From: Bog-473 sp963726135
GTDB lineage: Bacteria > Actinomycetota > Acidimicrobiia > Acidimicrobiales > RAAP-2
Length of the DNA: 64,000 nucleotides
Direction of reading: 5' to 3'
Assembly: GCA_963726135.1 (NCBI GenBank)
Contig: CAVSBE010000008.1
Location: 744,001-808,000 of the forward strand
The notes under the pieces were generated by a model. It ran no database searches. It had not been told where the DNA came from and saw nothing but the letters and a program-made list of their open reading frames with translations. A program made the translations under genes and the position numbers. Below are positions 18,948 to 28,211 of the stretch, piece by piece (within the stretch, counting starts at the first letter, position 1; every line of letters begins with the position of its first letter).

Positions 18948-19607
18948 CTAGCGGGACGCGGCTCCGGCTCCGGCCACGCACATGTCGGCGAACAAGCGGT
19001 GCACCCGGCGGTCGGGCGTGAGCTCGGGGTGGAAGGACGACGCCAGCACGGGGCCCTGGCGCACAAGGACCGGCACGCCGTCGAGCGCCGCCAGGACGTT
19101 GACCTCGGCGCCCACCGACACCACCAGCGGCGCCCGGATGAAGACCGCCGGCAGGGGCGGGCCCTCGCCCGGGCCGAACACGACGTCGGCCTCGAAGGAC
19201 TGCGCCTGGCGCCCGTAGCCGTTGCGGCGGACCACTGCATCGAGCACCCCGAAGGTGCGCTGGTCCGGTCGGCCATCGAGGACCTGGCGCGCCACCAGCA
19301 CGAGACCCGCGCAGGTCCCCAACAGCGGAAGGCCCGACCGCCCGGGCGCCCCCAGGCGGGCCGCCAGGACGTCGAACAGACCGGTCGACTCGAGCAGCAT
19401 CGAGAGCGTCGTCGACTCCCCGCCCGGCAGCACGAGGCCGGCCACGTCCTCCAGGTCGTCGGGCCGCTTCACCCGACGGGCCGAGCAGCCCACCTCGTCG
19501 AGTGCGGCCAGGTGCTCGCGGACGTCGCCCTGCAGGTCCAGGACGCCGACGAGAGGGCGGTGCCCGGGCACCGACCACGCCGACGACACCGATGGCCCCG
19601 CTACCAC
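18948..19607 (-). CDS. pdxT: PLP synthase glutaminase subunit PdxT
   Basis: Glutaminase that feeds ammonia to PdxS for pyridoxal 5'-phosphate synthesis. Begins VGVLDLQGDVREH, contains LPGGESTTLSMLL, the catalytic Cys in LLGTCAGLVLVA near residue 99 and the His-Glu pair in SSFHPELTPD. The GTG start at 19607 overlaps the pdxS stop by seven bases, so coupling is expected. About 17 residues precede the usual family start. Confidence 0.94.
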   Translation of the reverse strand: MVAGPSVSSAWSVPGHRPLVGVLDLQGDVREHLAALDEVGCSARRVKRPDDLEDVAGLVLPGGESTTLSMLLESTGLFDVLAARLGAPGRSGLPLLGTCAGLVLVARQVLDGRPDQRTFGVLDAVVRRNGYGRQAQSFEADVVFGPGEGPPLPAVFIRAPLVVSVGAEVNVLAALDGVPVLVRQGPVLASSFHPELTPDRRVHRLFADMCVAGAGAASR

Positions 19608-20476
19608 CCCCGGTCGGCGAGATGCTCGCCGTACTGCGACTCGTCGAGGCCCCGCATCGCCTCGCCCAGACCCCGCGACACCTTGGCCACGTGCTCGGCG
19701 TCGGTGTAGTGCGCCGCCGCCTCGACGATGGCGGACGCCATCCGGGCCGGGTCAGAGGACTTGAAGATCCCGGACCCCACGAACACCGCCTCCGCGCCGA
19801 GCTGCATCACGAGAGCAGCGTCGGCCGGCGTCGCGATCCCGCCGGCGCAGAACAGGGGCACCGGCAGCTTCCCGGCCTCATGGATCTCCTGGACCAGGCC
19901 CACCGGAGCGGCGAGCTCCTTGGCCCAGCCGTAGAGCTCGGCCGAGTCGGCCTGCGTGATGGCCCGCAGGGAGCCGAGGATCGAGCGCAGGTGACGGACG
20001 GCCTCCACGATGTTCCCGGTTCCGGCCTCGCCCTTGGAGCGGATCATCGCCGCCCCCTCCGACACACGACGCAGCGCCTCGCCCAGATTCGTCGCCCCGC
20101 ACACGAAGGGCACCGTGAAGGGCCACTTGTCGATGTGGTGCTCCTCGTCCGCCGGCGTCAGCACCTCTGACTCGTCGATGAAGTCGACGCCCAGGGACTG
20201 CAGCACCTGCGCCTCGGCGAAGTGCCCGATGCGCGCCTTGGCCATCACGGGGATCGTCACCGCATCGATGATCCCCTCGATCAGCACCGGGTCGCTCATG
20301 CGCGCCACGCCACCGTCCCGGCGGATGTCGGCCGGGACCCGCTCGAGCGCCATAACCGAGACTGCGCCGGCGTCCTCGGCGATCTTGGCCTGTTCGGCAT
20401 TGACGACGTCCATGACGACGCCGCCCCGGAGCATGTCCGCCAACCCCCGCTTCACGGTGAAGGTCCCGGTTGTCAT
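19601..20476 (-). CDS. pdxS: PLP synthase subunit PdxS
   Basis: Lyase subunit that condenses ribose 5-phosphate, glyceraldehyde 3-phosphate and ammonia to PLP. 291 residues starting MTTGTFTVKRGLADMLRGG, with VMDVVNAEQAKIAEDAGA, ALERVPADIRRDGG, the active-site Lys region MAKARIGHFAEA and GEAGTGNIVEAVRH. Length and motifs match the family. Forms an operon with pdxT. Confidence 0.96.
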   Translation of the reverse strand: MTTGTFTVKRGLADMLRGGVVMDVVNAEQAKIAEDAGAVSVMALERVPADIRRDGGVARMSDPVLIEGIIDAVTIPVMAKARIGHFAEAQVLQSLGVDFIDESEVLTPADEEHHIDKWPFTVPFVCGATNLGEALRRVSEGAAMIRSKGEAGTGNIVEAVRHLRSILGSLRAITQADSAELYGWAKELAAPVGLVQEIHEAGKLPVPLFCAGGIATPADAALVMQLGAEAVFVGSGIFKSSDPARMASAIVEAAAHYTDAEHVAKVSRGLGEAMRGLDESQYGEHLADRGW

Positions 20477-20508
20477 GTCCCCAGTCTACGAGGGTGGGCC
20501 GCCCCGGC

Positions 20509-21713
20509 TCACCACTCGCTCAGTGCGGCGGCCCTCACCGACGTGGCATCCAGGTCACCCGGCGCGAGGGGGTCGTCACGGTGCCCCACCGACGGATCGA
20601 TCCACACCCATCGAGTCGGCCCGAAACGGGACGGTGATGCGAAGAGGGAGCCGTCTGCCGGAGCCGGGGCCGCCGCCATCGCGCGGAGCGCGGCGAGGAG
20701 ACCTCGTGGGTAGCGCACGGCCGACGCACCGACGACGTCGGCTCGATACTCCCGGCTCTCCCCCACGCAGCGGCGCAGCATCGTCTCGCCCCCGAACAAG
20801 CTGCCGAGCGTGATCCCGATGCACGAGACACCGTTGTCGCCCCGCTTCACGTGGGCGAGCTCGTGGGCGATCACGCCCTCGAGCTCGATGGGGTCGGTGC
20901 GGCGCAAGAGCCCGGTCGTGACCACCAGATCCGAGCGCCGGGCGTCGCGACCCAGCGCGCAGGCGTTCGGCACGTCGTCGTCGACGAGGTGGAGCGAGGG
21001 CATGCTGAGGCCGAACGTCGCGCACAAGCCCTCGGTGACGTTGGAGAGGCGCGGGTCACCGTGTTCGTCGACGGGCGATGCGCCGATGCGCCGGAGCGCG
21101 AAGGACGGCGCGAGGCGCCACACCCCGTACATGACAGCGGCGCCGGCCACGACGAACGCGACGGCGCCGAGGATCCGCGAGACGGCCACCCCCAAGAGCG
21201 CGCCGAACAGGAGCGCCGGGATGACCGCCGTCCAGGCGCACAGGACGATCGCACGCCGGCGGTTGGCGGCAACCTCTCCGGGGAAGATCTGTGGGGCACC
21301 GAGGCTGGGTTCGACATCGAGCGGCTCGGGTGGGCGGGGCGGCTCGAGGGCGACGGCGGTGCGTGGCTGCCCCTGTCCGTCGCGTGGTCGCGACCGGGAG
21401 CGGTTGCCACCCTGAGCCGGGGACCGCTGGCCACCCCGCCGCCGCCCTGGCCCTTCTTGCGCGCGTTGCCCTGGGCGTTCGTTTTGCCGCCGCCTCCGCC
21501 GCCTCCGCTGCGTCCACCCGAGGTCCCGCTGCCGCCACCTGCGGCGCTCCCGCCTCCACCGCCTCTGGACCGGTTGCGGTTGCGGTTCCTGTTGCGATTG
21601 CGGCTCCGGTTCCGGCTGGAGCCGGCGCCTCCCCCGCCACCCGGGGCTCCCCCTGCGCCGCCGCCGGTTCCGGAGGCCTTGGGCGTCGCCGGGGTGTCGC
21701 TCTGATCAGCCAT
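20509..21713 (-). CDS. M48-type membrane zinc metalloprotease (frameshifted)
   Basis: HtpX/M48-like peptidase. The C-terminal part has paired membrane helices (IVLCAWTAVIPALLFGALLG and LGAVAFVVAGAAVMYGVW), the zinc motif VIAHELAHVKRGD and a downstream ligand in ESREYRADVVGA. The N-terminus (ATG at 21713, MADQSDTPATPKASG) is a low-complexity Asn/Arg/Gly region in another frame. Adding one G to the GGGG run complementary to 21434-21437 joins KKGQGGGG to QRSPAQGGNRSRSRP and gives about 401 residues, so a missing base in the assembly is likely. The peptidase core itself is unbroken. Confidence 0.78.
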
Positions 21714-21784
21714 GAGCACGCCAGGCTACCCGCTCGGATGGGCTCCTCCCGTGTGGACGGTGCGCCTCCGGACCGTACGACCAA

Positions 21785-22918
21785 TCAGCCGGGCCGACGG
21801 CGACTCCCACGAGCGCCGTACGCGGCGATCGCCCGGGTGTAGGCGTCGACGTAACGCTCGGCGAGTGTCTCCATCGACCAGCCGCGGGCGTGCTCGACCG
21901 CCGCCTTGCGCTCCTCGGTCGCCGACTGCCCGGATGCCTCGACGGCGTCGGCCAGCGCGGTCCCCAGTGCCCGGGTCAGGGCGGGGACGTCGCCGGGGGG
22001 CACCAACACGGCGTGCCCGCCGGCCGCCGATCGGTAGCCCTCGATGTCGGATGCCACGATGGCGCAGCCGGCCGCCATCCCCTCGAGCAGGACCATGCCG
22101 AAGGACTCTCCGTGCAGCGACGGGGCACACAGGATGTCGGCCCCGGCCAGGCGGCCGGCGACCTCCTCGTCGCTCACAGTGCCGAGCCAGTGCACACGGT
22201 CCGACCCGGGATGCCGGCGCCGTTGGACCTCGCTCGCCGGGCCGTCGCCCGCCACCCACAGGACCGCGGGGCGTTCGACCTTCTCGAAAGCATCGAGGAG
22301 CACATTCAGGCCCTTGCGCTGCTCGTGCCGCCCGAGGAACAGGATGGTCGGGCGGCTCTGCGCGTCGTGCACGGGCTCGGCCGACTCGAAGCGCTGCATG
22401 TCGACGCCGTTGAACAGCACCTCGAACGTGCCGCCACTGGAGCGGACGCCCGTCTCGCGGGCTGCCTCCGAGACCGCCACCTTGATCTGCATCCGCTTGC
22501 CCACCAGCTCCACCAGAGGCTTGAGCGGCGTCACCCACCGGCTCACCCCGGCCCGGTGGTAGGTGCCGACCATCGGGAGCCGTGCGGTCAGCACGAGGCC
22601 GTAGGCGGCCATCGGCGCCAGCGGCTCGTGCGCGTGCAGCACGTCGAAGCCGCCGCCGCGGATGAAGCGCTCCGCACGCGCGGCTGCGGCCGGCGACAGT
22701 GCCACCGGGGCCACCGATCCGTTCGACTGCAACGCCGTGGGCCGGCCGATCACGTAGTGCTCGCCCGCGGAGCTGGGGACCGACATGCCCTCGTCGGCCG
22801 GCCCCAGCACGGTGACCTCGTGGCCGAGCGCCCTCAGCGCCTGCGCCAGGCCCATCGCCTGGCCCTGGACACCTCCCGGGCGCGTGAGCGAGTAGGGCGA
22901 GAGCATGGCGACCTTCAC
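21785..22918 (-). CDS. pimA: Phosphatidylinositol mannosyltransferase-like GT4 glycosyltransferase
   Basis: GDP-mannose-dependent GT4 enzyme expected to mannosylate phosphatidylinositol on the inner membrane face. 377 residues. N-terminal motif MLSPYSLTRPGGVQGQA matches PimA-type enzymes, and the C-terminal nucleotide-sugar site shows LFLGRHEQRKGLNVLL and ESFGMVLLEGMAAGCAIVA. GTG at 22918 has GGGGAG about nine bases upstream. The order pgsA - acyltransferase - this gene is the mycobacterial pgsA1-patA-pimA order, which supports the name. Specificity is inferred from context. Confidence 0.82.
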   Translation of the reverse strand: MKVAMLSPYSLTRPGGVQGQAMGLAQALRALGHEVTVLGPADEGMSVPSSAGEHYVIGRPTALQSNGSVAPVALSPAAAARAERFIRGGGFDVLHAHEPLAPMAAYGLVLTARLPMVGTYHRAGVSRWVTPLKPLVELVGKRMQIKVAVSEAARETGVRSSGGTFEVLFNGVDMQRFESAEPVHDAQSRPTILFLGRHEQRKGLNVLLDAFEKVERPAVLWVAGDGPASEVQRRRHPGSDRVHWLGTVSDEEVAGRLAGADILCAPSLHGESFGMVLLEGMAAGCAIVASDIEGYRSAAGGHAVLVPPGDVPALTRALGTALADAVEASGQSATEERKAAVEHARGWSMETLAERYVDAYTRAIAAYGARGSRRRPG

Positions 22919-22940
22919 CGGCGCGCTCCCCGACCGTTCT

Positions 22941-23897
22941 TCATCGTGTGTCGCTCGGCCAGTTCGGTTGGTAGAGGTGCCACTGCTCCGGGCGACGGCG
23001 GATGTCCTCCTCGAAGATCGTGGCCAGGCGCTGGGTGACCCGGGCGACGTCCTCGCGCAGCGAGCCGTGGCGAGTCGTGTCAACCGGCGCGTGCACGACG
23101 CCAGTGTGCCAATTCCCCGGTCCCGAGTAGACGACGACGGGCAGCAGCGGTGCCCCGGTGCGCAGGGAGAGCGTGGCGGCGCCACCCGGCAGCGTCGTGC
23201 GCTCACCGAAGAACTCGACCTCGACGCCGTTGCCGACCAGGTCCCGGTCACTCACCAGGCCCGCGACTTCGCCGTTCTTCAGTGCCCGCAGCAGCGCACG
23301 ACTCGATCCCTCACCCAGCGCGACCGCGGTCAGCCCCATGGCGGCACGTTGCGCCACGAACCACTCGAAGAGCTGCGGGGGTTCCAGGCGCTCCACGACG
23401 GCGGTCATCGGCATGCCTTCGAGCGCCAGCCAGTAGCCGCCCCACTCCCAGCTGCCCACGTGCGGCAGGGCCATGACGACGCCGCGGCCGAGCGCAAAGG
23501 CGGCACGGAGGTGCTCTTCACCCTCCGCGAGGCGCCACCGGGCCCGCACGCCGGCCTCGACCTCGTAGGGCAGGCGGGCCCCGTCCGCCCAATACCGCGC
23601 GTACGAGTCGAAGGTGCGTCTGCTCCAGCGCCGCACCAATGCTTGATCGGGCTCGACGCCGTCCACGCACTCGCTCGCGAGCACGCGCCGCATGTGGCGC
23701 TCGTTCATGGCCAGGGCCGGTCCCCCCCGCAGCGCCATGAACCGGGCCACCCCGCGCGCCACACCCTGCGCCAGCGGCAGGGGCATGTGCCCCATGGCCG
23801 CCCCCAGGCCGCGGTACGTGAGGTAGCGGGCGGTGGCGCGCCAGTCCGTATCGAGATCGGGTGCGTCGGTGGGCGGGGGGGTCGCGGTGGCCGTCAC
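22941..23897 (-). CDS. PatA-like lipid A-type acyltransferase (PIM acyltransferase)
   Basis: LpxL/PatA-family acyltransferase, 318 residues, expected to acylate phosphatidylinositol mannoside at the membrane. The catalytic H-x4-E/D motif is in ALPHVGSWEWGG, followed by SDRDLVGNGVEVEFFG and FGERTTLPGGAATLSLRTGA. The common form is H-x4-D; here the acidic residue is Glu. GTG at 23897 lies 43 bases after pgsA, and the gene ends 22 bases before pimA, consistent with one operon. Confidence 0.85.
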   Translation of the reverse strand: MTATATPPPTDAPDLDTDWRATARYLTYRGLGAAMGHMPLPLAQGVARGVARFMALRGGPALAMNERHMRRVLASECVDGVEPDQALVRRWSRRTFDSYARYWADGARLPYEVEAGVRARWRLAEGEEHLRAAFALGRGVVMALPHVGSWEWGGYWLALEGMPMTAVVERLEPPQLFEWFVAQRAAMGLTAVALGEGSSRALLRALKNGEVAGLVSDRDLVGNGVEVEFFGERTTLPGGAATLSLRTGAPLLPVVVYSGPGNWHTGVVHAPVDTTRHGSLREDVARVTQRLATIFEEDIRRRPEQWHLYQPNWPSDTR

Positions 23898-23940
23898 CGG
23901 GGATCAGCGAGCAGGAGGTGCAGGTTCAAGCCGCCCGAGG

Positions 23941-24804
23941 TCAGGAGGCGGGCGGCGGCGGGCGGCGGCCCGAGCTGCGGCGCGCGCTCGTGCCGTTGGC
24001 ATGCCCGCGCGCCGCGTCGCGGCGCTCGCGCAACGTGCGACCAGAGCGGCTGCTCAGCGCCTCCTGGCGGCGGGCCCGCCAGCGACCGACCGGTGCGCCG
24101 GTGGTGCGGGTGGGGTCCCGGCGCGGGCGCCCGGTGGACTCGCGGGCCTCCCGCCAGGCCCGCCAGCGCGAGTCGACCCGGCCCTCGCGCCAGGCTTCGA
24201 TGCGGCGCCGGATGACGGCGTCGCGCCCTGAGGCGGCGTTCCAGACCTTCACGAAGCGGGCGACCGCGGTGAAGGTGATGAGGGCGAACAGGATCCACAG
24301 CACCGGTACGAAGATGGCGCTGCTGAGGAAGGCGACGCCGAGCAGGAACATGCGCTCGCCCCGCTCCATGAGGCCGCCCTTGGCCGAGAGACCGAGTGAC
24401 TCCGCCTTCGCCCTCTCGTAGGAGACCAGGGCGGTCACCGCCAGGATGGCCATGGGCAGAAGCGCGAGGTGGCCATGCCCCCGGTCGAGCAGGTACCACG
24501 CGCAGCCGAACATGAGGACGGCGTCCGCCACGCGGTCGGTGACGGAGTCGAAGAACGCGCCCCGGACCGAGGCGGTGCCCGCGGCCTTGGCCACCGGGCC
24601 GTCGAGGAGGTCGTGCATGCCCGTCACGATGAGGAAGATGATGGCGAGGTGGAGGTGGCCGGTGGCCACCAGGACCGCGGTCACGGTCGCCGAGACCAAT
24701 CCGGTGGCGGTCAGGACGTCAGCGGTGATGCCATGGCGGTGCAGTGACTGCCCGACCGGACCGGTGGTCCGGTCGACGGCATCTCGCCAGCGACCGTCGA
24801 ACAT
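23941..24804 (-). CDS. pgsA: CDP-alcohol phosphatidyltransferase, PgsA/PIS-like
   Basis: Integral membrane enzyme that transfers a phosphatidyl group from CDP-diacylglycerol to an alcohol; by context probably inositol phosphate. The signature D-x2-D-G-x2-A-K...G-x3-D-x3-D is seen in HDLLDGPVAKAAG then RGAFFDSVTDRVAD; the usual Arg is Lys here. Several membrane helices follow. The 287-residue length includes a basic tail of roughly 90 residues beyond the family core. ATG at 24804 is preceded by GAGGAG. First gene of the pgsA-acyltransferase-pimA operon. Confidence 0.88.
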   Translation of the reverse strand: MFDGRWRDAVDRTTGPVGQSLHRHGITADVLTATGLVSATVTAVLVATGHLHLAIIFLIVTGMHDLLDGPVAKAAGTASVRGAFFDSVTDRVADAVLMFGCAWYLLDRGHGHLALLPMAILAVTALVSYERAKAESLGLSAKGGLMERGERMFLLGVAFLSSAIFVPVLWILFALITFTAVARFVKVWNAASGRDAVIRRRIEAWREGRVDSRWRAWREARESTGRPRRDPTRTTGAPVGRWRARRQEALSSRSGRTLRERRDAARGHANGTSARRSSGRRPPPPAS

Positions 24805-25157
24805 GAAGCTCCTCGTCGTCCGCGGCCCGGGGAGGGGCCAGCGGTGTTAGCAAGAGTTTACCATCCGTTCCCCGAACCGCGGGGGTCCCCGGGTCGCCGG
24901 CGGGGCCGCTCCGGGCACGGACCCCCAGGTCGCGGGGTTGTGCCCGCCGTCATGCGCCGGCATGGACACCGGGGTCGCGGGTTCAATCCGGACACGGTCC
25001 CGACCCGTACTCCCCGAGTGCCCGAACGTCCTCCGCGCAACGGCCGCACAACGGCATCACCCGAGCCGGGGGCGACAGGGCGTCGGATAGCCTCCAGCGA
25101 GATGCCCATGGGAGCGGACGCACCGGCCTCCCTCCGCCAGCGGGCGCACGTGAGGTG
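24805..25157. promoter_or_regulatory. Divergent region between pgsA and GT2 gene
   Basis: About 350 very G+C-rich bases that separate the leftward lipid operon from the rightward GT2 gene and should hold both promoters. No gene, strong hairpin or clear promoter hexamers seen. AAGAGTTTACCATC at 24851 is the only AT-richer patch and lies close to pgsA. Confidence 0.5.
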
Positions 25158-26006
25158 ATGGAGCCGGTGTCGGAGCCGAGGAGCGCGGGACGAGCCCGAC
25201 CCGACATCACCGTCCTCCCCGACCCCACTCTCGACGTGTCCATCGTCGTGCCCTACTACAACCCGGGCAATCGCCTGCGGGCCACCGTCGCCCACATGGT
25301 GCAGGTCCTCGACGCCTCGGGCATGACCTTCGAGATCATCACCGTGTCGGACGGCTCGACCGACGGCAGCCCCTTCACCCTGGACGGCTTCCCCGAGAGC
25401 GTCGTCCGGCGCATCTCGTTCGACACGAACGTGGGCAAGGGCCACGCGCTCCGGGTCGGCCTCGGGATGGGGCGGGGGCGGTATCTCGGCTTCATCGACG
25501 CCGACGGCGACATCTCTCCCGAATTCCTGGCGCCCTTCGTGTCCATCATGCAGTCCGAGGAGCCGGACATCATCATCGGCTCGAAGCGGCACCCGGGCTC
25601 CTCCGTGCACTACCCGCCCCTGCGGCGGCTGTACTCGTGGGGCTACCAACGCCTCATCCACCTGCTGTTCCGCTTGAACGTCAAGGACACGCAGGTGGGG
25701 ATCAAGCTGGTGAGCCGCAAGGTCATCGCCGACGTCCTCCCCCTGCTCCGCGAGAGCCGCTTCGCCCTCGACCTCGAGCTCCTCGTGCTGGCCCGCCGCC
25801 TGGGCTACACGCGCATCGTCGAGGCCCCGGTCGGGATCCAGGAGCGGTTCGGGAGCACGATCTCGCTCAAGGCCGTCTGGCTCCTCCTCGTCGACACCCT
25901 CGGTCTCTTCGTCCGCTTCTCCGTGCGCCACGAGTACGACGGGGCGCTGGCCGGGACGGCCCCGAGGTGGGCCGGCCCTCGTCAGGACGACGCCCGGCGC
26001 CCTTGA
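25158..26006 (+). CDS. GT2 glycosyltransferase, polyprenyl-phosphate sugar synthase type
   Basis: 282-residue GT-A enzyme similar to dolichyl/polyprenyl-phosphate glucosyl- or mannosyltransferases. Motifs in order: SIVVPYYNPGNRL, TVSDGSTDGS, NVGKGHALRVGLGMGRG, the metal-binding D-A-D-G-D in LGFIDADGDIS, and DTQVGIKLVSRKV. C-terminal hydrophobic stretch LKAVWLLLVDTLGLFVRF could anchor it at the membrane. ATG at 25158 was chosen over the adjoining GTG at 25155. It lies between the PIM-type operon and a flippase-like gene, so it may supply a lipid-linked sugar. Confidence 0.85.
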   Translation: MEPVSEPRSAGRARPDITVLPDPTLDVSIVVPYYNPGNRLRATVAHMVQVLDASGMTFEIITVSDGSTDGSPFTLDGFPESVVRRISFDTNVGKGHALRVGLGMGRGRYLGFIDADGDISPEFLAPFVSIMQSEEPDIIIGSKRHPGSSVHYPPLRRLYSWGYQRLIHLLFRLNVKDTQVGIKLVSRKVIADVLPLLRESRFALDLELLVLARRLGYTRIVEAPVGIQERFGSTISLKAVWLLLVDTLGLFVRFSVRHEYDGALAGTAPRWAGPRQDDARRP

Positions 26007-26089
26007 GCAGGCACGCCCGGTCGGTCGTACACTCGACAGCGACGACCCGGTGCAGCGTGCTGTGAACGGACCGGAGGACGGAGGAGCTG

Positions 26090-28183
26090 GTGCCACACGA
26101 CCCGACCGCTATCCGCAATGTCGCCCTCGTCGGGCACCACGGCGCCGGCAAGACCACCTTGGCCGAGGCCCTCCTGGCCGCCACCGGGTCCATCGCACGT
26201 CGTGGATCGGTCGAAAAGGGCACCACGGTCATGGACTTCGAGCCCGAGGAGGTGTCCCGCCAGCTCTCCATCTCGACGAGCCTGGCCCCGTTCACGGTCA
26301 ACGGCGTCAAGGTGAACCTGCTGGACACACCCGGGTACGCCGACTTCGCCGGCGAGATGGTCACGGCCCTGGCCAACGCCGACCTGGCCGTGGTGGTCGT
26401 CAGCGCCACCGACGGCGTGCAGGCCCAGACCGAGGACGTCTGGCGCGCCGCCGTTCGCCTCGGGGTGCCGCGGGTCGTGGTCATCAACAAGCTCGACCGC
26501 GAGCGGGCCGACTTCGACCGCACGTTGGCCGAGATCCGCGCCTCCTTCGGAGCGGGCGTGGCGCCGGTGGAGCTGCCGATCGGGCACGAAGCCGACTTCC
26601 ACGGCGTCATCGACCTGCTCGACGACACCGCCACGCACTACGAGACCCCGGCCGCCGGCACCGCCGTCGACGGCACCGTCCCGGCCTCGGGCCACGAGGG
26701 ACCCATCCCCGACGACCTGGTCGACGAGGAGCACACCGTGCACGAGCAGTTGGTCGAGGGCATCGTCGTCGGCGACGACGACCTGATGGAGCGCTACCTC
26801 GACGGCGAGACCCTCGACTACGCCGAGCTCGAGAAGAGCCTGGCCGGCGGTGTCGCCTCAGCCAACGTGTTCCCCGTTCTGTGTTGTTCGGCCGCCAGCG
26901 GGGTCGGCGTGGACCGGCTCGCCCGGCTGATCGAGGAGCTGTGCCCCTCCCCCGGCTCCCGGCCACCGATCGTGGCCACGGCGGGGACCGAGACGACCGA
27001 GATCCCCTGCGACCCGGCCGGCCCGACCCTGCTCACCGTGACGAAGACCTTCAACGACAGCCACACCGGCAAGATGTCGCTGTGCAAGGTCGTCTCGGGC
27101 ACGCTCCAGCCCGATGCCGTCCTCGTCAACTCCCGCACGAGGGACGAGGAGCGCCTCCACGCGCTCCAGAGCATCGCCGGGCACACGACGGCGCCGGCCA
27201 CGAGCATCGCGGCGGGCGACTTCGTGGCGGTGCCCCGCCTCAACGGGACGCGCACGGGGGACACCCTCGCCCCCAAGGGCCAACCCGTCGTGGTGCCGCC
27301 GCCCGCGCTCCCGCCCCCGGCACTCAGCGTGGCGGTCAAGCCGGCCACGCGGGCCGACGACGACAAATTGATGTCAGCGCTCCAGCGCCTCTGCGACGAG
27401 GACCCCTCGCTGACGGTCACCCGCGACGACGAGACGCACCAGACCATCCTCGGCGTCAACGGCGAGGTGCACCTGTCCGTGACGCTCGAACGGCTGGAAC
27501 GCAAGTGCAACGTCCACGTCGAGCGCGAGGAGCTGCGCATCGCCTACCGCGAGACGATCACCGCGGCGGCGCAGGCCGAGGGCAAGCACAAGAAGCAGTC
27601 CGGTGGTCACGGCCAGTTCGGCGTGTGCCACCTCCGCCTCGAACCGCTGCCGCGGGGCGAGGGCTTCGTGTTCAAGGACGAGGTGGTCGGGGGGGCAATC
27701 CCCCGCCAGTACATCCCCGCGGTGGAGAAGGGGGTGGCCGAGACCTTCGCCGCCGGGGGCCTGCACGGCTACCCGGTGGTCGACATCGCCGTCACCGTCG
27801 ACGACGGCAAGGCGCACTCGGTCGACTCCAACGAGGTCAGCTTCAAGATGGCCGCCGCCCTGGCCGTCAAGGCGGCCATGGCCGAGGCGGGTCCGGTCGT
27901 GCTCGAGCCGATCTCGCGGCTGGAGGTCACCATCCCGGCCGAGTGCCAGGGTGACGTGCTGGGCGACCTCCACTCGCGGCGGGCCCGCATCATCGGCACC
28001 GACGCTTCGGAGCACGAGGGGTACCAGACCGTCACGGCGACGGCACCCACGGCCGAGCTCACCCGCTACGCCGTCGACCTGCGTGCGCTGACGGGCGGGC
28101 GGGGCTCCTTCTCCGTGAGCTACGACCACTATGACGCCGTCCCCGATCACCTGATGGCGTCGATTCCCCGCCTCGAGCACTGA
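26090..28183 (+). CDS. Elongation factor G-like GTPase (EF-G paralogue)
   Basis: 697-residue translational GTPase of the EF-G-like (FusA2-type) group. G1 GHHGAGKTTLAEALL, G3 LLDTPGYADFAGEM and G4 VVINKLDRERADFD are present. Domains II-V follow (TKTFNDSHTGKMSLCKV, the domain IV GGHGQFGVCHLRLEPL, then RRARIIGTDASEHEGYQTV). It starts with GTG at 26090 after a strong GGAGGA site. Canonical fusA normally sits with rpsL/rpsG/tuf, which are absent, and the switch regions diverge from canonical EF-G, so this is the paralogue and not the main factor. Role unknown. Confidence 0.88.
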   Translation: MPHDPTAIRNVALVGHHGAGKTTLAEALLAATGSIARRGSVEKGTTVMDFEPEEVSRQLSISTSLAPFTVNGVKVNLLDTPGYADFAGEMVTALANADLAVVVVSATDGVQAQTEDVWRAAVRLGVPRVVVINKLDRERADFDRTLAEIRASFGAGVAPVELPIGHEADFHGVIDLLDDTATHYETPAAGTAVDGTVPASGHEGPIPDDLVDEEHTVHEQLVEGIVVGDDDLMERYLDGETLDYAELEKSLAGGVASANVFPVLCCSAASGVGVDRLARLIEELCPSPGSRPPIVATAGTETTEIPCDPAGPTLLTVTKTFNDSHTGKMSLCKVVSGTLQPDAVLVNSRTRDEERLHALQSIAGHTTAPATSIAAGDFVAVPRLNGTRTGDTLAPKGQPVVVPPPALPPPALSVAVKPATRADDDKLMSALQRLCDEDPSLTVTRDDETHQTILGVNGEVHLSVTLERLERKCNVHVEREELRIAYRETITAAAQAEGKHKKQSGGHGQFGVCHLRLEPLPRGEGFVFKDEVVGGAIPRQYIPAVEKGVAETFAAGGLHGYPVVDIAVTVDDGKAHSVDSNEVSFKMAAALAVKAAMAEAGPVVLEPISRLEVTIPAECQGDVLGDLHSRRARIIGTDASEHEGYQTVTATAPTAELTRYAVDLRALTGGRGSFSVSYDHYDAVPDHLMASIPRLEH

Positions 28184-28184
28184 C

Positions 28185-28205
28185 CGCGGGCGCGACGCGC
28201 GCCGC
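28185..28205. terminator. GC hairpin between convergent EF-G-like and lipoprotein genes
   Basis: GCGG-G-CGCG, loop ACG, CGCG-CCGC fills most of the 28-base gap between the two stops and forms a stem with one bulge. Position between convergent genes suggests a shared terminator. No T-tract. Confidence 0.35.
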
Positions 28206-28211
28206 AGGCCG

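Noticed and set aside
24970..24992. tRNA T-loop-like GGGTTCAATCC
   Set aside because: Flanking bases do not form a 5-bp T stem, and no acceptor, D or anticodon arms are found around it.
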